A stretch of DNA of 64,000 nucleotides, taken from NCBI GenBank assembly GCA_030148915.1, contig JASBSN010000090.1, positions 38,163 to 102,162 of the forward strand, written 5' to 3'. A program made the translations under genes and the position numbers. Source of the stretch: Thiogranum sp. GTDB lineage: Bacteria > Pseudomonadota > Gammaproteobacteria > DSM-19610. Positions 1 to 8,237 of this stretch are shown piece after piece; within the stretch, counting starts at the first letter, position 1; each line of letters starts with the position of its first letter. The notes under the pieces are model-generated. The model had not been told where the DNA came from and ran no database searches. It saw only the letters and a program-made list of their open reading frames with translations.

Positions 1-767
1 TTTTTCGGAATCCGGCCGGCGAGCCAGGACTCGCGCCCGGCCTCGATGGCTTTTTTCATTGCCGAGGCCATCAGCAGCGGATTGCTGGCGCCGGCGATGG
101 CCGTGTTCATCAGTACCCCGTCACACCCCAGCTCCATGGCAATGGCGGCATCCGAGGCGCAGCCGACCCCGGCGTCGACCAGAATCGGCACCGTGGCGTT
201 TTCGATAATAGTCTGAATATTATGCGGATTGCGGATACCCAGGCCGGAACCGATAGGGGCGGCCAGCGGCATGACGGCCACGCAGCCCATGTCTTCCAGG
301 CGTTTGGCGATGATCGGATCGTCGTTGGTATAGACCATGACCCGGAAGCCCTCGGCGATCAGCGTGGCGGCCGCCTCCAGGGTCTGCACTATGTCCGGAA
401 ACAGCGTTTTTTCGTCGCCCAGGACTTCCAGTTTTACCAGCGTATGGCCGTCCAGCAGCTCGCGCGCCAGGCGACAGGTGCGTACCGCCTCAGCGGCGCT
501 GTAGCAGCCGGCGGTGTTGGGCAAATAGGTGTAGCGATCCGCCGGCAGCACCTCCAACAGATTGGGCTCGTCGCTGCTCTGACCGATGTTGGTGCGGCGA
601 ATGGCAACGGTGATGATTTGCGCGCCGCTGGCCTCGATCGCCTGCCGGGTTTGGTCCAGGTCGCGGTATTTGCCGGTGCCCACCAGCAGGCGGGACTGAT
701 AGGCGAGACCGTCGATTATCAGTGGATCGGTGCTGGCCGGACTTGCGGTTTGCATCACTGTGGACAT
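1..767 (-). CDS. thiG: Thiazole synthase ThiG (3' end cut by window edge)
   Basis: ThiG condenses 1-deoxy-D-xylulose 5-phosphate, dehydroglycine or iminoglycine, and ThiS-thiocarboxylate sulfur into the thiazole phosphate half of thiamine. The minus-strand frame gives about 255 residues before the left edge without a stop. It begins [10 protein letters not shown], contains LLVGTGKY near residue 28, the Schiff-base lysine context VKLEVLGD (Lys about 112), the phosphate-binding PIGSGLG, and ends AGRIPKK, close to the usual C-terminus, so only a few residues are missing. An AGGAG box lies 7 bases before the ATG. thiS lies 13 bases upstream on the same strand, as expected for a thiSG operon. I saw no TPP-riboswitch signature in the short upstream region. 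Confidence 0.95.
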   Translation of the reverse strand, partial: MSTVMQTASPASTDPLIIDGLAYQSRLLVGTGKYRDLDQTRQAIEASGAQIITVAIRRTNIGQSSDEPNLLEVLPADRYTYLPNTAGCYSAAEAVRTCRLARELLDGHTLVKLEVLGDEKTLFPDIVQTLEAAATLIAEGFRVMVYTNDDPIIAKRLEDMGCVAVMPLAAPIGSGLGIRNPHNIQTIIENATVPILVDAGVGCASDAAIAMELGCDGVLMNTAIAGASNPLLMASAMKKAIEAGRESWLAGRIPK

Positions 768-780
768 GTCTTGCTCCTGT

Positions 781-987
781 TCAGCGGCCACCGCCGCCGA
801 TGGCGCGTACGATCTCGACGCAGTCGCCGGGATTAAAATAGTGGCTGTCAAAGCGGCTGCGCGGCACGATTTCGCGGTTGACCTCCAGCGCCAGCCGTTG
901 CGCCTGCAGGCCCAGGTGCGCGATCAGACCGGTGGCGTTGAGCCCTTCCGGCAGCTGCTCTGATTGGCCGTTGATCATCAGTTCCAT
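781..987 (-). CDS. thiS: Sulfur carrier protein ThiS
   Basis: ThiS is the ubiquitin-fold carrier whose C-terminal glycine is adenylated by ThiF and converted to a thiocarboxylate that donates sulfur to ThiG. The 68-residue frame starting MELMINGQ has the family's size and the conserved core [13 protein letters not shown]. It precedes thiG by 13 bases. The frame is open further upstream, but the added residues do not resemble the family; ATG at 978 is an alternative start. The C-terminus reads AIGGGGR-stop. The family normally ends in a free Gly-Gly, so the terminal Arg would have to be removed or tolerated. The frame and stop were read directly from the bases. Confidence 0.88.
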   Translation of the reverse strand: MELMINGQSEQLPEGLNATGLIAHLGLQAQRLALEVNREIVPRSRFDSHYFNPGDCVEIVRAIGGGGR

Positions 988-1047
988 GCCGCCATATTCT
1001 ACCCGAAAAGTTGCAATAACGTAGATTACATGCACAAATAACGGGTT

Positions 1048-2883
1048 ATGCAAGACTTGCAGGAAGACCTGATCAACGTCGAAACGGCGCTCACCCTCGA
1101 CGGCCTGTTCCATGAACGCCACAGGCGCAGCCCGCAAGCGACCGCCTACCGTTACTACGATGCTGCCGTGCCGGGCTGGGTCGACCTGAGCTGGCAGGAT
1201 ATGGCGGCGCGGGTGGCGCGCTGGCGTGCGGCGCTCGCCGCCGAGGGCCTGGAAGCCGGCGAGCGGGCCGCTATCCGCCTGCGTAACAGCGTCGGCTGGG
1301 TGTGTTTTGATCAGGCGGTGCTCGGTGAGGGTCTGGTGTCGGTGCCGCTTTATACCGAAGACCGTCCGGATAATATTGCCTATATCCTCAAGGACGCCGC
1401 GGTGCGCTTATTGCTGCTGCAGAACCTGGCCCAGTGGCGCAAACTGGCGCCGGCGCTCGCCGACAACGAGATGCTGCACCGTATTATTATCCGCGACACG
1501 CCCGAGCCGCCGGAGATGGCCGCCGCGCTGGCCGAGGACGCGCGCCTGCGATTTATCGTCGACTGGCTGCCCGAGCGTGCGCTGCCACGACCGCGCCGCG
1601 CCGGCCAGACGCACGCGTTGGCGTCCATCGTCTATACCTCAGGCACCACCGGTCGTCCCAAGGGCGTGATGCTCAGCCACTATAATATACTCTCGGTGGC
1701 GCACGCCGTCCTGGCCTCGATTGATGTCTACCCTCAGGATCTGTTTCTGTCCTTCCTGCCGCTCTCCCACACCCTGGAGCGGACCGCCGGCTATTACCTG
1801 CCCATGATGGCAGGGGCGGCGGTGGCGCACGCGCGCTCGGTCGCCCTACTGGCCGACGATCTGGTGCAGATAAAGCCGACGGTGCTGATCGCCGTGCCGC
1901 GAATTTTCGAGCGCCTCTACAGCCGCGTTTTGGATCGTCTGGAAGCGCAGCCGCGCTTGGTGCGCGGCCTGTTCCGGGCTGCGGTGGCCACCGGTTGGCG
2001 GGACTTTTTGTACCGTCAGGGACGGGCCATGTGGGGCCCGGACCTGTTGTTCAATCCCCTCCTGCGCCGGCGGGTCGGCGAGCAAGTGACCGCCAGGCTC
2101 GGTGGTAATCTGCGCTACGCGGTCAGCGGCGGTGCGCCCCTGTCTTGTCGCGTGGCGCGCACGTTCATCGGGCTGGGTCTGGAAATCCTCCAGGGCTATG
2201 GCCTGACCGAAACCGCCCCTGTTATCAGCGTCAATCTGCCCGGCAACAACGATCCGGCCAGCGTCGGCGCGCCGTTGCGCGGGATCGAAGTGCGTATCGG
2301 CGATCATCAGGAATTGCTGGTCAAAACGCCGGGGGCGATGCTCGGCTACTGGAACAACCATGCCGCCACCGCCGACCTGATCGACCCGGAGGGCTGGTTG
2401 CACACCGGTGATCAGGCGCGTATCGAAGCGGGCCGGCTCTATATCACCGGACGTCTCAAAGATATCCTGGTGATGTCCAATGGCGAGAAAATCCCCCCCG
2501 CCGACATGGAGGAGGCCATTTGCTACGATCAGCTGTTCGATCAAGCGCTGGTGGTGGGTGAAGGACAGCCCTGTCTCGGCGCCGTGCTGGTGGTGAATCC
2601 GGAGCGCTGGTTCGGGTTCGCCAAAGAGCTGGGCCTGGACCCGTACGTCCCCGAGCATCTGCACCATCAGCGCCTGCAGAAAAAAGTGCTGGCGCGCGTG
2701 CAGGCTCAGTTAGGCGCGTTCCCGGGGTTTGCCCGCGTGCGCCGGGTCATTTTGACCCTGGAGCCCTGGACGGTGGACAATGATCTGCTGACGCCGACGC
2801 TGAAACTGAGGCGTAACCGCCTGCTGGAGCGCTTTGATGCGCAGATCGCGCACATGTTCGCAGCCTCAGCGGTGCAAGGGTAG
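1048..2883 (+). CDS. AMP-forming long-chain acyl-CoA synthetase
   Basis: This 611-residue protein belongs to the ANL adenylating superfamily and most resembles the roughly 600-residue long-chain fatty acid CoA ligases of the Faa/FadD15 type. It would activate a fatty acid with ATP and transfer it to CoA. Visible motifs are the P-loop YTSGTTGRPKG near residue 196, the adenine motif GYGLTETAPV near 385, the TGD motif near 452 and the hinge GRLKDILVMSNGEK near 466-479. It is transcribed divergently from thiS across only 60 bases, so the promoters must be back to back. No clear ribosome-binding site precedes the ATG. The exact chain length and role cannot be read from sequence. Confidence 0.88.
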   Translation: MQDLQEDLINVETALTLDGLFHERHRRSPQATAYRYYDAAVPGWVDLSWQDMAARVARWRAALAAEGLEAGERAAIRLRNSVGWVCFDQAVLGEGLVSVPLYTEDRPDNIAYILKDAAVRLLLLQNLAQWRKLAPALADNEMLHRIIIRDTPEPPEMAAALAEDARLRFIVDWLPERALPRPRRAGQTHALASIVYTSGTTGRPKGVMLSHYNILSVAHAVLASIDVYPQDLFLSFLPLSHTLERTAGYYLPMMAGAAVAHARSVALLADDLVQIKPTVLIAVPRIFERLYSRVLDRLEAQPRLVRGLFRAAVATGWRDFLYRQGRAMWGPDLLFNPLLRRRVGEQVTARLGGNLRYAVSGGAPLSCRVARTFIGLGLEILQGYGLTETAPVISVNLPGNNDPASVGAPLRGIEVRIGDHQELLVKTPGAMLGYWNNHAATADLIDPEGWLHTGDQARIEAGRLYITGRLKDILVMSNGEKIPPADMEEAICYDQLFDQALVVGEGQPCLGAVLVVNPERWFGFAKELGLDPYVPEHLHHQRLQKKVLARVQAQLGAFPGFARVRRVILTLEPWTVDNDLLTPTLKLRRNRLLERFDAQIAHMFAASAVQG

Positions 2884-2969
2884 CAAATCCAGCGGTTCAC
2901 TATCGGTCACCCGGCGTGGGGCGGACTGCCTAAGCGGTCCGGCCTCATCCATCACGCTGTCAATCATGA

Positions 2970-2988
2970 GGCGCCGCGGAGCGGCGCC
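2970..2988. terminator. GC-rich hairpin between convergent genes
   Basis: A perfect 8-bp inverted repeat (GGCGCCGC, 3-base loop, GCGGCGCC) lies in the 135-base gap between the convergent acyl-CoA synthetase and yiaD-like genes. There is no long T-run on either side, only a short tttgtt on the plus side, so intrinsic termination is plausible but weakly supported. It could equally be a chance GC palindrome or a repeat. Confidence 0.35.
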
Positions 2989-3018
2989 CCGCGGGGCTTT
3001 GTTATCCTGGTGAGGCGC

Positions 3019-3699
3019 TCAGGTCAGCGGTGTCAGGTGGATTTCCACCCGCCGATTCAAGGCGCGGCCTTCGGCCGTAGCATTGGTGGCGACCGGTGAG
3101 CTTTCGCCCAGGCCCTGGGTGATGATGCGCTGGGGGAGCACCTGCTGGCTCTCCAGATAGCGCGCTACGCTGCTGGCACGGGCCTCGGAAAGGCGTTGAT
3201 TATAGGCCTCAGCGCCGGTGCTGTCGGTGTGGCCGATGACATCGACATAGGTTTTTTCATACTCATTGATCACCAGCGCGACGGAATTCAGCACCGGATA
3301 AAAGCCCGACACCACGCTGCTGGCATTGGTGGCGAAGGTGATGTTGCTGGGCATGTTAAGGATGATTGAATCGCCGCTGCGGGTCACGCTCACCCCGGTG
3401 CCCTGCAGGCGGGTGCGCAGTTTGGCCTCTTCTTTGTCCATATAGTCGCCGACCGCCGCACCGGTCAGCGCGCCCACGCCGGCCCCGATCAGCACGCCCT
3501 TGCGCTTGCCGCCGCTGAGTATCGCCCCCGCGACCGCACCGCCCAGCGCGCCAATACCGGCGCCGATGGTGGTATTGCCGGTTTTCTGCTGTCCGGTGTA
3601 GGGGTCGGTGGTCTGGCAGCCGGCCAGGGTCAGGGCGGTGACGGTGGTCAGCGCCAACAGCCTCGAGGCCGGGCGGCGAGCGGTCTTGGTGGTGAACAT
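3019..3699 (-). CDS. yiaD: YiaD-like OmpA-family outer-membrane lipoprotein
   Basis: This 226-residue lipoprotein has a lipobox (LTLAGC, Cys about 27), a glycine-zipper stretch with alternating GAGIGALGGAVAGA and GAGVGALTGAAVGD from about 45 to 85, and an OmpA C-terminal peptidoglycan-binding domain from about 105 to 222 with the HTDSTG and NRRVEIHL motifs. The order lipobox, glycine zipper, OmpA domain and the sequence KLRTRLQGTGVSVTRSGDSI match Escherichia coli YiaD closely. It should sit in the outer membrane and tether it to peptidoglycan. GAGGATAGG precedes the ATG at good spacing. The symbol is by family resemblance; function beyond envelope tethering is unproven. Confidence 0.85.
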   Translation of the reverse strand: MFTTKTARRPASRLLALTTVTALTLAGCQTTDPYTGQQKTGNTTIGAGIGALGGAVAGAILSGGKRKGVLIGAGVGALTGAAVGDYMDKEEAKLRTRLQGTGVSVTRSGDSIILNMPSNITFATNASSVVSGFYPVLNSVALVINEYEKTYVDVIGHTDSTGAEAYNQRLSEARASSVARYLESQQVLPQRIITQGLGESSPVATNATAEGRALNRRVEIHLTPLT

Positions 3700-3867
3700 T
3701 TTACCTATCCTCTATATAAGCTATGGGGCATTCGATGCCTGTCAGCATACACGAACAGGCCATACCTGTGTGGCCGATCCGAAGCTGAAAGCGACCCTGT
3801 GCGGTGGCGCGCGACGCTGCGGAGGATGACTCCTTGGAGCACAATTGCGCCGTTGAGTTCCGGCCGT

Positions 3868-4668
3868 TCATTGCGCCTGCTCCGGGTCGCTGCCCGCCGC
3901 CTTGGCCAGATCTTCCGGCGTGCCGATATCCAGGTACGCCTGCTTCGAGGCTTCGACGCCCTGGACGTTCAGACCCGCCCCGATGCCGGCGCGGATGACA
4001 TCCCCCAAAAACAGTTCGGGGGCCCGTTCGGCGTGGAGGCGGTGCGAGAGCAGAAAGGTGTGCAAGAATTCGGTGAAGGCGGGTGTCCATACGGCCAGCC
4101 CCCAGGTGTGCCGCAAACGGGTCGCTCCCGGCTTGATAAGTATTTCTTTAACATGATGATTTTTATCAATCTCGACCATGTCGACTTTGTCCGGGCGAGC
4201 GGCGGGAAAAATGCCCAGGACGACGTCGGCGCCGGAGGCTTCCTGATGCGCCAGCGTACGCCTGAAAACGTCGTGATCAGCAAAACACATGTCCGGAAAA
4301 CCCAGCGCCACACGCCGGTCGCGCGCAAAGGCATAGGCCTGATCGACGCTGTAGGGCGCCCCCCACGGCAGACCCATCATCAGATAGGCCAGCTGCAGCC
4401 CCAGTTGCGAGCCATCACCGAGATGCGCCGGGATATCCCATTTGCCGTCGCGTATGACCAGGTACACCTCGCGGATACCGCAGCGCTGCATGCTGGTCAG
4501 TACGTGTTCGCACACCGCCTGTGGCTGCGGGGCTGCTGTAACCGAGGCGGCGCTGAAAGCCACCGGGAGGATTTCCTTGCTGCACGACAGGCCAGGCAGG
4601 CGAGTGGCGCGCCCGGCCATGGGGACTATGCCGATTACTGCTGCGGCTGGACGATCTACACGATTCAC
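3868..4668 (-). CDS. Sugar-1-phosphate nucleotidyltransferase family protein
   Basis: The 266-residue product has the nucleotidyltransferase fold of RmlA/GalU-type enzymes, which join a sugar 1-phosphate to an NTP. The N-terminal signature PMAGRATRLPG...SKEILPV corresponds to the usual GxGTRLxPxT...PKxLLPV loop, with Ala in place of the second Gly. A later IKPGATR and a terminal YLDIGTPEDL fit the sugar-binding and closing segments of the family. The change in the glycine-rich loop means the substrate cannot be assigned. It lies 168 bases upstream of the yiaD-like gene on the same strand and may act in surface polysaccharide synthesis, given the UDP-sugar enzymes at 8.2-10.5 kb, but that is inference. 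Confidence 0.7.
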   Translation of the reverse strand: MNRVDRPAAAVIGIVPMAGRATRLPGLSCSKEILPVAFSAASVTAAPQPQAVCEHVLTSMQRCGIREVYLVIRDGKWDIPAHLGDGSQLGLQLAYLMMGLPWGAPYSVDQAYAFARDRRVALGFPDMCFADHDVFRRTLAHQEASGADVVLGIFPAARPDKVDMVEIDKNHHVKEILIKPGATRLRHTWGLAVWTPAFTEFLHTFLLSHRLHAERAPELFLGDVIRAGIGAGLNVQGVEASKQAYLDIGTPEDLAKAAGSDPEQAQ

Positions 4669-5018
4669 GGCCTTCGACGCTTTGCCAGTACTTTCTAGAT
4701 TAAAATGCTTGCTCGTTAATATTTCGTTAGGGTTGTGACGAAAAAGTTTACACCTCCCCCTCAGCCCTAGAGTCTAGCTTAACTCATTGTAGTAGATATG
4801 GTTATAAGTCTTTATCCGGGTAATACAAGCGCGGATCGCGTCGAATTTCTTGTCATAATTTCTCGTATGAAAAAATTTCGTGCTGTAGCGCGTTGAATTC
4901 GTAGAACTTAAAAGAGGGGTACGCATCTTGCTAGAAGTTCCAAAAATGGGCATAACTTAGCTTGGTCTAGTAAGCGTAGTGCAGACCTAGAAAATCATAT
5001 CCTCATGGGAGAGAGGTC
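4669..5018. other. Intergenic region, AT-richer than its surroundings
   Basis: About 350 bases separate the nucleotidyltransferase from the divergent PEP-CTERM gene. Base composition is clearly more AT-rich than the flanking genes. No coding potential was seen on either strand. A short inverted repeat, GGTCT (4964-4968) with AGACC (4983-4987), lies just upstream of the PEP-CTERM gene, and GGAGAGAGG precedes its ATG. I saw no convincing sigma-54 -24/-12 pair, which would be the regulated promoter expected for some PEP-CTERM genes. Confidence 0.6.
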
Positions 5019-5714
5019 ATGGGTTTTACCGCGACTGGCAAATGTTGTTTAGGGCTTGCGGCGCTGATCAGCGCCTCCGTTATCCTGCCTGCCCAAGCCA
5101 ATACATTGAGTTTGAACTATGGTCAGGTGTTCAGTACCGGGTCTGTTGCGCCCGACGGCGGCGCGCCCTACCTTACAGCCACTTTTGACGATGGCAATAC
5201 TCCCGGCTCCGTTACCCTGACGATGAGCGTGTCCCCCACTGTGGGCGGCGCTGATGTCGATGAGCTGTATTTCAATTTCGATCCTACCCTGGATCTCACT
5301 CAGCTGGCATTCGCATACAATTCCGCCAGTTCAACCGGTCCTGCAGCCGCGGGTGGCGGCAATAACGGTATATTTGTCGGTGTTGATGCTTTTCAAGCGG
5401 ACGGCGACGGTAAATTTGATATCAATCTCAATTTTCCACCCCCGCCAGGGACTGGCGCCTCTAGGTGGAATGGCGGTGAAACCGTGATTTATAATATTAC
5501 CTCGACCGAGTCTATTACGGCGGACTCGTTCCGTTTTCTGAGTGCGCCAGGTGGCGGTGCAGGCGGTCCCTTCTTGTCCGCTGCCCACTTCCTCAGTACC
5601 GGGCTGAACGGGAATGACAGCGCCTGGGTTGGAGCGGTTCCAATCCCCGCGGCGGTGTGGTTATTTATCTCCGGTCTCCTTGGGTTGGTCGGACTAGCGA
5701 GGAACCGAAACTGA
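5019..5714 (+). CDS. Exported protein with VPxPA-type PEP-CTERM sorting signal
   Basis: The 231-residue protein begins with a Sec signal peptide (cleavage likely after PAQA near residue 27) and ends with VPIPAAVWLFISGLLGLVGLARNRN-stop. This is a tripartite sorting signal: V-P-x-P-A motif, hydrophobic helix and short basic tail. It is the hallmark of PEP-CTERM proteins that an exosortase processes and sends to the surface or extracellular matrix in biofilm-forming Proteobacteria. The body is rich in Gly, Ala, Ser, Thr and Asp and has no recognised domain. GGAGAGAGG lies ahead of the ATG, and a strong terminator follows, so the gene is monocistronic. No exosortase gene lies in this window. Confidence 0.9.
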   Translation: MGFTATGKCCLGLAALISASVILPAQANTLSLNYGQVFSTGSVAPDGGAPYLTATFDDGNTPGSVTLTMSVSPTVGGADVDELYFNFDPTLDLTQLAFAYNSASSTGPAAAGGGNNGIFVGVDAFQADGDGKFDINLNFPPPPGTGASRWNGGETVIYNITSTESITADSFRFLSAPGGGAGGPFLSAAHFLSTGLNGNDSAWVGAVPIPAAVWLFISGLLGLVGLARNRN

Positions 5715-5744
5715 AAATCTGTAGATTCAGCAGAAACGAGAAAG

Positions 5745-5773
5745 CGGCCGCCGGTAAGGTGGCCGTTTTTTTT
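5745..5773 (+). terminator. Rho-independent terminator of the PEP-CTERM gene
   Basis: An 8-bp stem with one G-T wobble (CGGCCGCC at 5745-5752 with GGTGGCCG at 5758-5765) closes a 5-base loop and is followed by eight consecutive T (5766-5773). It begins 30 bases after the stop codon. Confidence 0.9.
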
Positions 5774-5907
5774 GTCGGGGGGCACACGTAAAACCGCTGA
5801 GAAAGCCGCTACCGGCGGCGGGTCCGATTCCTGATGCTTCCATTCTCCTTCAGGAATGTGGTTATACTTCCAGGTGTTATTTTGTAGACTCTTGAGAATT
5901 ATTCTTT

Positions 5908-5981
5908 GCGGGTGTAGTTCAATGGTAGAACTGGAGCTTCCCAAGCTTCAAACGTGGGTTCGATTCCCATCACCCGCTCCA
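5908..5981 (+). tRNA. tRNA-Gly (CCC)
   Basis: A full cloverleaf can be folded: acceptor GCGGGTG with CACCCGC, D arm GTTC/GAAC, anticodon stem GGAGC/GCTTC with loop TTCCCAA (anticodon CCC at loop positions 3-5), four-base variable loop, T arm GTGGG-TTCGATT-CCCAT, discriminator T and encoded CCA. The asmA start codon lies only 20 bases beyond the CCA end, so asmA may be read through this tRNA gene or from a promoter inside it. Confidence 0.95.
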
Positions 5982-6001
5982 ATTCGCAGCAGGGATCCCC
6001 T

Positions 6002-8092
6002 ATGAATAAGGTGTTTCGCGCGCTTGCCTGGCTGATCGGCATACTGGTGGTGCTCGTCGTACTGGCGGTGCTGATTGTGCCGCTGGTGGTGGATCCCAAC
6101 GACTATAAAAGCGATATCGCCGCGGCGGTCGAAGCCCGCACCGGGCGCAAACTGACCATGGAGGGCGATCTGAGCCTGTCGGTGTTTCCCTGGTTGGCCG
6201 TTGAGGTCGGGCCGACGCGCCTGGCCAATGCACCGGGTTTTTCCGAGCGACCGTTTGCCGCCGTTGATCGCGTCAGCATTCGCATCAAGTTGCTGCCGCT
6301 GCTCGCCCGTAAGGTGGAAATGGATACGGTGATCCTCGATGGTTTGCGGCTGTCGCTGGAAACACGCGCCGATGGCAAGACGAATTGGGCCGACCTGAGC
6401 GCGGCCGGTGCCGAGGCGCCGCCGGAGAGCGCAGGCTCGGACGGGCGTATGGCCCTGGCCGGCCTGGCGATCGGCGGCGTGGATATCAGTGATGCGTCGC
6501 TGCGCTATGACGACGCACAGCAGGGCAAGCATTATCGCGTCGCCGGTTTGAATCTGCGCGTCGGCGCCATCGCGCCCGGGGCGACGGTGCCGGTGGATAT
6601 GTCGCTGCAGTTGGATGTCGCCGAGCCGCCGGTTAAGGGGCCGGTCACATTTGCCGGACGGGCGACATTGTCCGAAGACAGGCAGAAGCTCACCCTGGCG
6701 GGAGCTGAACTCACCACCGATCTTAAAGGCGGCGGCCTGCCCGGCGGCGCGCTGGCCTCGCAGGCGGATTTCAACGCCGAACTCGACCTGCAGAGCGGTG
6801 CTTTGCAGGTGCCGGACCTGGTGGCGCAGTTACTGGGGATGAAGCTGCGCGCGGCGATCAGCGGCGAGCAGCTATTTACGCAGCCGGCCGTCAAGGCGGC
6901 TATCCACGTCGATCCGTTTGTGCCGCGCAAACTGATCGCCGCGTTAGGCGCCGCGCCGCCCGAGCCAGCCGACAAGGCGGTGCTCGGCAAGGCCGAGGCC
7001 AGCCTCAAGCTGGCGGCGAGCGCCGAGGCGGCGCAGCTTTCCGAGTTGCGCGTGCAGTTGGATGATTCCACGCTCACCGGCAATGCCACCGTCAGTCACT
7101 TCGCTCAACCGGCGATTGGCTTCAAGCTGCATCTTGACGGCATCGACGCCGATCGTTATCTGCCGCCCGCCGGCGATCAACCGACGCCGCCGGTCACGCC
7201 CACCGCCGCTGCGGTGGCCGGGGCCGAACTGTTTCCGGTGGACACCCTGCGCAACCTGAATCTCGACGGCGCCCTGAGCATCGGCCAGCTCAAGGTGTCC
7301 CGCCTGACCAGCCGCGATATCCTCATGAAGTTGACCGCCAAGGGTGGACAGCTGCGTTTGCAGCCGGCGCAGGCGAAACTCTATGGCGGTCGCTATGAGG
7401 GCAACCTGGGGCTGGATGTACGCGGCGCGCAACCGAAAATTTCTTTGAACGAGAAGCTGGTCGATGTCAAGATCGGGCCGTTGCTGAAAGACCTTCAGGG
7501 CGCGGACAGGCTCACCGGCATCACGCGCGCCCATGTTACGTTGAACGCTGTCGGGCAGACGCCCGAAGCGCTGAAGAAAAGCCTCAACGGCAAGCTGGAT
7601 CTGGCCTTTACCGACGGCGCCGTCAAGGGTTTCAATCTGGCTGCCCTGATCCGGCGTGCCGCGGCACAGCTCAAGGGCCAGCCGGCGCCCCAGGAGCAAG
7701 GCCCCAACCAGACCGACTTCTCGGAGATGACCGCAACCGCCACGGTCACCGGTGGTGTGATCGACAACCGCGACCTGTTGGCCAAAAGCCCGCTGTTGCG
7801 GGTGCAGGGCGAGGGTACGGTTGATCTAAACACGCAAAGCCTCGACTATCTGTTGACCACTAAGGTGGTCGACACCCTGAAAGGCCAGGGCGGTAAGGGG
7901 CTCGAGGATGTTAAAGGTATCGCCATTCCGGTTGGTATCACCGGGACCTTTGCCAAACCCAAATATCAGGTGCGTCTCGATAAGATGATGCAGGAGTCGG
8001 CCGGCAAGGAGATCAAGCAGAAGGTGGAGAAAAAGCTGGAGAAAAAACTAGAGAAAAAATTCGGAGACCAGTTCAAGGGGTTGTTCCAGTAG
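6002..8092 (+). CDS. asmA: AsmA family inner-membrane/periplasmic protein
   Basis: AsmA proteins are anchored in the inner membrane and extend into the periplasm; they belong to the AsmA-like clan with TamB and are linked to phospholipid or outer-membrane homeostasis. The 696-residue frame starts at ATG 6002 (the frame is open into the tRNA, but nothing before this Met is AsmA-like). It has an N-terminal membrane helix (residues 8-31), the family start VDPNDYKSDIAAAVEARTGR, and the C-terminal AsmA_2-type region ending in a charged tail of repeated KKLEKKLEKKF. In related bacteria asmA is followed directly by mutY-yggX; here two nucleotide-sugar genes intervene. Confidence 0.92.
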   Translation: MNKVFRALAWLIGILVVLVVLAVLIVPLVVDPNDYKSDIAAAVEARTGRKLTMEGDLSLSVFPWLAVEVGPTRLANAPGFSERPFAAVDRVSIRIKLLPLLARKVEMDTVILDGLRLSLETRADGKTNWADLSAAGAEAPPESAGSDGRMALAGLAIGGVDISDASLRYDDAQQGKHYRVAGLNLRVGAIAPGATVPVDMSLQLDVAEPPVKGPVTFAGRATLSEDRQKLTLAGAELTTDLKGGGLPGGALASQADFNAELDLQSGALQVPDLVAQLLGMKLRAAISGEQLFTQPAVKAAIHVDPFVPRKLIAALGAAPPEPADKAVLGKAEASLKLAASAEAAQLSELRVQLDDSTLTGNATVSHFAQPAIGFKLHLDGIDADRYLPPAGDQPTPPVTPTAAAVAGAELFPVDTLRNLNLDGALSIGQLKVSRLTSRDILMKLTAKGGQLRLQPAQAKLYGGRYEGNLGLDVRGAQPKISLNEKLVDVKIGPLLKDLQGADRLTGITRAHVTLNAVGQTPEALKKSLNGKLDLAFTDGAVKGFNLAALIRRAAAQLKGQPAPQEQGPNQTDFSEMTATATVTGGVIDNRDLLAKSPLLRVQGEGTVDLNTQSLDYLLTTKVVDTLKGQGGKGLEDVKGIAIPVGITGTFAKPKYQVRLDKMMQESAGKEIKQKVEKKLEKKLEKKFGDQFKGLFQ

Positions 8093-8237
8093 CCTCGCCG
8101 CCGCCGCAGGTGCGCCGAGCGCGCGTCAATTACATATACCCGGCGAGACCTTCGCGGCGGACAACCAGGGTGCTGCGGCGGTGGCTGCCGCGTGATTGCG
8201 GGCGCAGCGCTGTGCGCTTCACTATCCAGGAAAATCT

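Noticed and set aside
988-1047. TPP riboswitch upstream of thiS
   Set aside because: The divergent gap is only 60 bases and shows no THI-box motif.
1846-2667. Long minus-strand open frame opposite the acyl-CoA synthetase
   Set aside because: It has no recognisable motif and mirrors a clearly coding plus-strand gene, as do many long antisense frames in this GC-rich DNA.
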